DNA of 64,000 nucleotides from CAWIXB01 sp963839955 (GTDB lineage: Bacteria; Actinomycetota; Actinomycetes; JACCUZ01), in assembly GCA_963839955.1 (NCBI GenBank), contig CAWIXB010000001.1:2542001-2606000 (forward strand), given 5' to 3'. The notes below the pieces were generated by a model. It saw only the letters and a list, made by a program, of their open reading frames with translations. It made no database searches and had not been told where the DNA came from. Position 1 is the stretch's first letter. Each line of letters opens with the position of its first letter. The translations under genes and the position numbers were made by a program. Positions 61,229-64,000 of the stretch are shown piece after piece.

Positions 61229-61893
61229 GGGGCGTCTAGACCATTCGTCGGAGTTCCTGCAGCGCCCTTGTTCTCAGGCGCCCGGTAGAGGCGATGCTTT
61301 CCGATGTACTGGACGACCCCGTCGGGGACGAGGTACCAGACCGGCTCGCCTCGCTCCACCCGTTCACGACAGTCGGTGGAGGAAATCGACATGGCCGGCA
61401 CCTCTAGCAGACTCACCCGGTCGGTGGGAAGCCCATCATCGGTGAGCCGGTGACCCGGTCGGGTCACCCCGACGAAGTGCGCCAGCTCGAAGAGCTCCTC
61501 CGCATTCTTCCAGGTGAGTATCTGGGCCAGGGCGTCGGCTCCGGTGATGAAGAACAACTCCGTGTCGGGACCCCACTGGGCACGCAGGTCGCGCAACGTG
61601 TCGATCGTGTACGTCGGTCCGGACCGCTCGAGGTCGACGCGACTGACCGTGAAGCGGGGGTTGCTCGCCGTGGCGATCACCGTCATGAGGTAGCGATGCT
61701 CCTTGGGCGAGACCTGCCCCTCCGGATGACGGGACTTCTGCCACGGTTCACCGGTGGGGGCGAAGACGACCTCGTCCAGGCCGAAGATCGAGCCGACCTC
61801 GCTGGCAGCCACCAGGTGGCCGTGGTGGATCGGGTCGAAGGTGCCGCCCATCACGCCCAGGCGCCACTTCGGCTGCGACTCACCCTCACCCAC
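61225..61893 (-). CDS. nadD: Nicotinate-mononucleotide adenylyltransferase NadD
   Basis: NadD makes deamido-NAD from nicotinate mononucleotide and ATP. The 222-residue protein has the GGTFDPIHHGHL nucleotide motif (about 16-27), the FAPTGEPWQKS segment, and the ISSTDCRERVERGE second signature (about 170-183). The ISSTxxR motif is typical. It overlaps the presumed LytR_C start by four bases. The small membrane protein gene is 43 bases upstream. Confidence 0.96.
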   Translation of the reverse strand: MGEGESQPKWRLGVMGGTFDPIHHGHLVAASEVGSIFGLDEVVFAPTGEPWQKSRHPEGQVSPKEHRYLMTVIATASNPRFTVSRVDLERSGPTYTIDTLRDLRAQWGPDTELFFITGADALAQILTWKNAEELFELAHFVGVTRPGHRLTDDGLPTDRVSLLEVPAMSISSTDCRERVERGEPVWYLVPDGVVQYIGKHRLYRAPENKGAAGTPTNGLDAP

Positions 61894-61936
61894 GCTGCCG
61901 ACCCTAACTGGCCGGCGTCTCAGCGCCCGAGATGCC

Positions 61937-62083
61937 TCAGCGGTCCTTGCCGAACATCAGCGTGACCAGGAGCAGCAGGAGGAGCAGGCCGAACGCGCCC
62001 ACCCCGATGACCCACGGCTCCACCGGCAGCTCGATCCCCTCGCCACCCTCGACGGCGAACGGGCGAATGGCGGCAGCAATCAT
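61937..62083 (-). CDS. Small single-helix membrane protein
   Basis: The 48-residue protein has an acidic start, then one strong helix (WVIGVGAFGLLLLLLLVTLMF) ending in GKDR. A similar very short membrane ORF is common at this place between the proB/A region and nadD in actinobacteria. Role unknown. The longer open frame upstream is not supported. Confidence 0.7.
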   Translation of the reverse strand: MIAAAIRPFAVEGGEGIELPVEPWVIGVGAFGLLLLLLLVTLMFGKDR

Positions 62084-62109
62084 GAGGCAAGTCTGGCATG
62101 CCGTCACGG

Positions 62110-62517
62110 TCAGAGTGGCCGCACTCCCCCGGCAGGCACCAGAGCAGGCTCCGGGCTGTTCATCGAGCGCTTCTGGTAAGTCGCCCGGTCGACCACCTCG
62201 AGGCCGATGACCCGCCAGGACGGCAGCCCTGCAGTGGCGCGATGCTCCCCCCACAGTCGCAGCGCCAGCGCCGCGGCGTCCTCGAGGTCGCGGGCCTCCT
62301 CCCAGTAGCGCAGCTCGGCGCGATCGCGCGCGTAGCGGGCCGAGAGCAGGAACGGCCGCTCGTGGGTGAGTCGCTCCAGTCCCTCGCGGATCTCAGCGAC
62401 GTCCACGCCCCGGCCGCCCACGGTCAGGGTGACGTGCCACATCGGCGGCGGCTCGCCCTTGGCGCGATGCTCGCTCTTCGTGGCGCCCCTGGTCACCCGC
62501 ACTGTGCTCCTCGTCAT
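62110..62517 (-). CDS. Conserved hypothetical protein
   Basis: The 135-residue soluble protein has no recognised domain; it holds WHVTLTVGG, RYARDRAELRYWEEARDLEDAAALALRLW and WRVIGLEVVDRATYQKR, a pattern I associate with conserved actinobacterial proteins beside proB. Its ATG overlaps the proB end by four bases. An internal ATG at 62442 would remove 25 less conserved residues. Confidence 0.75.
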   Translation of the reverse strand: MTRSTVRVTRGATKSEHRAKGEPPPMWHVTLTVGGRGVDVAEIREGLERLTHERPFLLSARYARDRAELRYWEEARDLEDAAALALRLWGEHRATAGLPSWRVIGLEVVDRATYQKRSMNSPEPALVPAGGVRPL

Positions 62518-63653
62518 CGGCGGCGCAGCAGGACGAGATCGTCGCGGTGGACGACCTCGCGGCTGTATGCCGGTCCTCGCTCCCGTGCCAGCTCGCGCGT
62601 CGAACGCCCGAGCAGCGCGGGAAGCTCTGTCGCATCAAAGTTGACCAGCCCGCGCGCCACCGCGTGGCCGTTTTGGTCGAGAAGGTCGACAGGATCACCC
62701 GCAGCGAACGTGCCCTCGACCGCAGTCACGCCCGCGGGCAAAAGGGACATCCGCTTCTCCACCACGGCGCGCACGGCGCCGGCGTCCAGGCGCAGGCTGC
62801 CTCTCGCCGTCGTCGCGTGCGCGAGCCACAGCAGCCGGGTCGTGGACCGACGGGCCGACGGGTGGAAGAGCGTGCCTGTTCGCTCGCCGCGCAACGCCGC
62901 GGCGACCGACCGGGCGTGCGTGACGACGGTCGGGATGCCGGCCGAGGCCGCGATATGTCCGGCTTCGACCTTGGTCGCCATGCCGCCGGACCCGACCCCC
63001 GCGGCTCCCGGGCGCCCCAGCGAGACGCCGGCGAGGTCGGACTCCTGGCGTACGTCGGTGAGCAGGCGAGACCCGGGCCCCTCGGGCCGGCCGTCGTAGA
63101 TCCCGTCGACGTCGGAGAGCAGCACGAGCTGGTCGGCGCGGACCAGATGGGCTACCAACGCCGCGAGGCGGTCGTTGTCGCCGACGCGGATCTCGTCGGT
63201 CGCGACCGTGTCGTTCTCGTTGACCACGGGCACCGCGCCCATCTCGAGCAGCCGGTTGAGCGTGCGCTGGGCGTTGCGGTAGTGCGCCCGGCGTACGACG
63301 TCCTCCGCGGTCAGCAGCACCTGCCCGACGGTCAGGCCGTGCCGGGCGAACGCCTCGGTGTAGCGATGCACCAGCACGCCCTGGCCGACGCTGGCCGCAG
63401 CCTGCTGGGTCGCCAGGTCGCGCGGTCGTCGGGCCAGCCCCATCGGCGCGAGGCCTGCCGCGATGGCGCCGGACGAGACGAGCACGATCTCGCGGTCGGC
63501 GTGGCGCACCTCAGCGAGCTCGTCGACGAGCGCGTCGAGCCGCTCACCGTCGAGCCCGCCCGCAGTAGAGGTGAGCGAGGACGAGCCGACCTTCACCACG
63601 ACGCGGCGCGCGGTCGTGGCAGCGGAGGTCACGGCGACCTTCTCCCCGGCCAC
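62514..63653 (-). CDS. proB: Glutamate 5-kinase with PUA domain
   Basis: ProB phosphorylates glutamate, the first step of proline synthesis, and is usually inhibited by proline. The 379-residue protein has VVKVGSSSLTS (about 19-29), VLVSSGAIAAGL, the central NENDTVATDEIRVGDNDRLAALVA and GVGSGGMATKVEAG motifs, and a C-terminal PUA domain (about 285-365). No proA is seen in the window. It lies six bases after obg on the same strand. Confidence 0.97.
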   Translation of the reverse strand: MAGEKVAVTSAATTARRVVVKVGSSSLTSTAGGLDGERLDALVDELAEVRHADREIVLVSSGAIAAGLAPMGLARRPRDLATQQAAASVGQGVLVHRYTEAFARHGLTVGQVLLTAEDVVRRAHYRNAQRTLNRLLEMGAVPVVNENDTVATDEIRVGDNDRLAALVAHLVRADQLVLLSDVDGIYDGRPEGPGSRLLTDVRQESDLAGVSLGRPGAAGVGSGGMATKVEAGHIAASAGIPTVVTHARSVAAALRGERTGTLFHPSARRSTTRLLWLAHATTARGSLRLDAGAVRAVVEKRMSLLPAGVTAVEGTFAAGDPVDLLDQNGHAVARGLVNFDATELPALLGRSTRELARERGPAYSREVVHRDDLVLLRRR

Positions 63654-63659
63654 CGCCGG

Positions 63660-64000
63660 TCACCGACCGTCGAGCCGCCGGTCGGTGCCCCGCGGCCCGC
63701 GAAGAAGCTCCGCGCCCGCGCGCACCGTCGGCTCCCAGTCGAAGACGACAGCCCGCTCACCCTCGCCGACGACGACCTCGGCGCCCTGCTCGGCACCCGC
63801 CTCGACCAGCGCGTCCTCCACACCGAGCCTGGCCAGCCGGTCGCCGAGGTAGCCGACCGCCTCGTCGTTGCTGAAGTCGGTCTGCTGCACCCAGCGGGTC
63901 GGCTTGGCGCCGAGCACGACGAAGCGATCGCCCTGGCGCTTGACGGTGAACCCGCTGTCGTCGACCGCCCGCGGACGCAGCACGATGCGGGTGGCTTCCA
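63660..64000 (-). CDS. obg: GTPase Obg/CgtA, C-terminal part (runs off window)
   Basis: The last 113 codons of an Obg-type GTPase are present: DSGFTVKRQGDRFVVLGAKPTRWVQQTD, then FSNDEAVGYLGDRLARLGVEDAL and GAEVVVGEGERAVVFDWEP, the OCT domain typical of actinobacterial and firmicute Obg. The G-domain lies beyond position 64000. Obg acts in 50S assembly and stress signalling. The stop is six bases from proB. Confidence 0.93.
   Translation of the reverse strand, partial: EATRIVLRPRAVDDSGFTVKRQGDRFVVLGAKPTRWVQQTDFSNDEAVGYLGDRLARLGVEDALVEAGAEQGAEVVVGEGERAVVFDWEPTVRAGAELLRGPRGTDRRLDGR

Overview
This window is high-GC, densely packed bacterial DNA with many GTG starts and stop/start overlaps. Gene order and family content point to an actinobacterium: era/cytidine-deaminase-like/CBS/ybeY/phoH, dnaJ-hrcA with a CIRCE operator, lepA, rpsT/holA/comEC/comEA, leuS, nadD and proB-obg, together with WXG100/FtsK-type secretion genes and several Ser/Thr kinases. 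I cannot name the genus; a spore- or filament-forming or related soil lineage would fit, but that is inference.

Layout. 0-5.1 kb: RNA and ribosome maintenance genes on the minus strand (era end, ybeY, phoH, HIT), with a 358-residue intein inside phoH. 5.2-9.8 kb: an ECF sigma factor with a membrane-anchored GerMN/Gmad2 partner, then rsmE-dnaJ-hrcA under CIRCE control. 10-13.2 kb: two proline-rich membrane proteins (RDD, DUF4870), hemW and a MOSC protein. 13.2-20.1 kb: three overlapping genes resembling type VII secretion (T7SS) accessory or substrate genes, lepA, and a large membrane-anchored four-PASTA protein. 20.2-22.0 kb: an FHA-like/winged-helix gene, a 600-bp gene-free stretch with two ~105-bp inverted-repeat elements and a perfect 18-bp hairpin, and a dihydrofolate-reductase-fold gene.

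22.1-33.8 kb: one six-gene unit of WXG100 protein, FHA-FtsK/SpoIIIE (EccC-like) ATPase, pseudokinase-kinase fusion, MoxR ATPase, DUF58 protein and a transglutaminase-like protein that lacks the catalytic cysteine. This looks like a phospho-regulated secretion or envelope system and is the most interesting intact unit here. 34-43.1 kb: housekeeping (rpsT, holA, comEC/EA, plsY, degV, leuS). leuS has a candidate attenuator: a short leader peptide with tandem Leu codons, a 10-bp hairpin and a terminator.

43.1-48.2 kb is an accessory and decaying zone: a degenerate GGDEF protein, an orphan gvpK, a frameshifted DUF2382 remnant, and a ~682-bp inversion that splits a DUF7144 gene into two halves on opposite strands, beside flippase-like fragments and a tRNA-Ala(GGC). 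48.3-58.5 kb is a signalling island: three Ser/Thr kinases, a lipoprotein, a cation/proton antiporter with an apparent 1-nt frameshift, and a kinase / FAD oxidoreductase / membrane protein / FHA-zinc-ribbon run on the minus strand. 58.6-64 kb returns to core genes (phosphatase, rsfS, LytR_C protein, nadD, proB, obg end). The LytR_C gene has a degenerate tandem repeat near its 5' end whose unit lengths break the reading frame.
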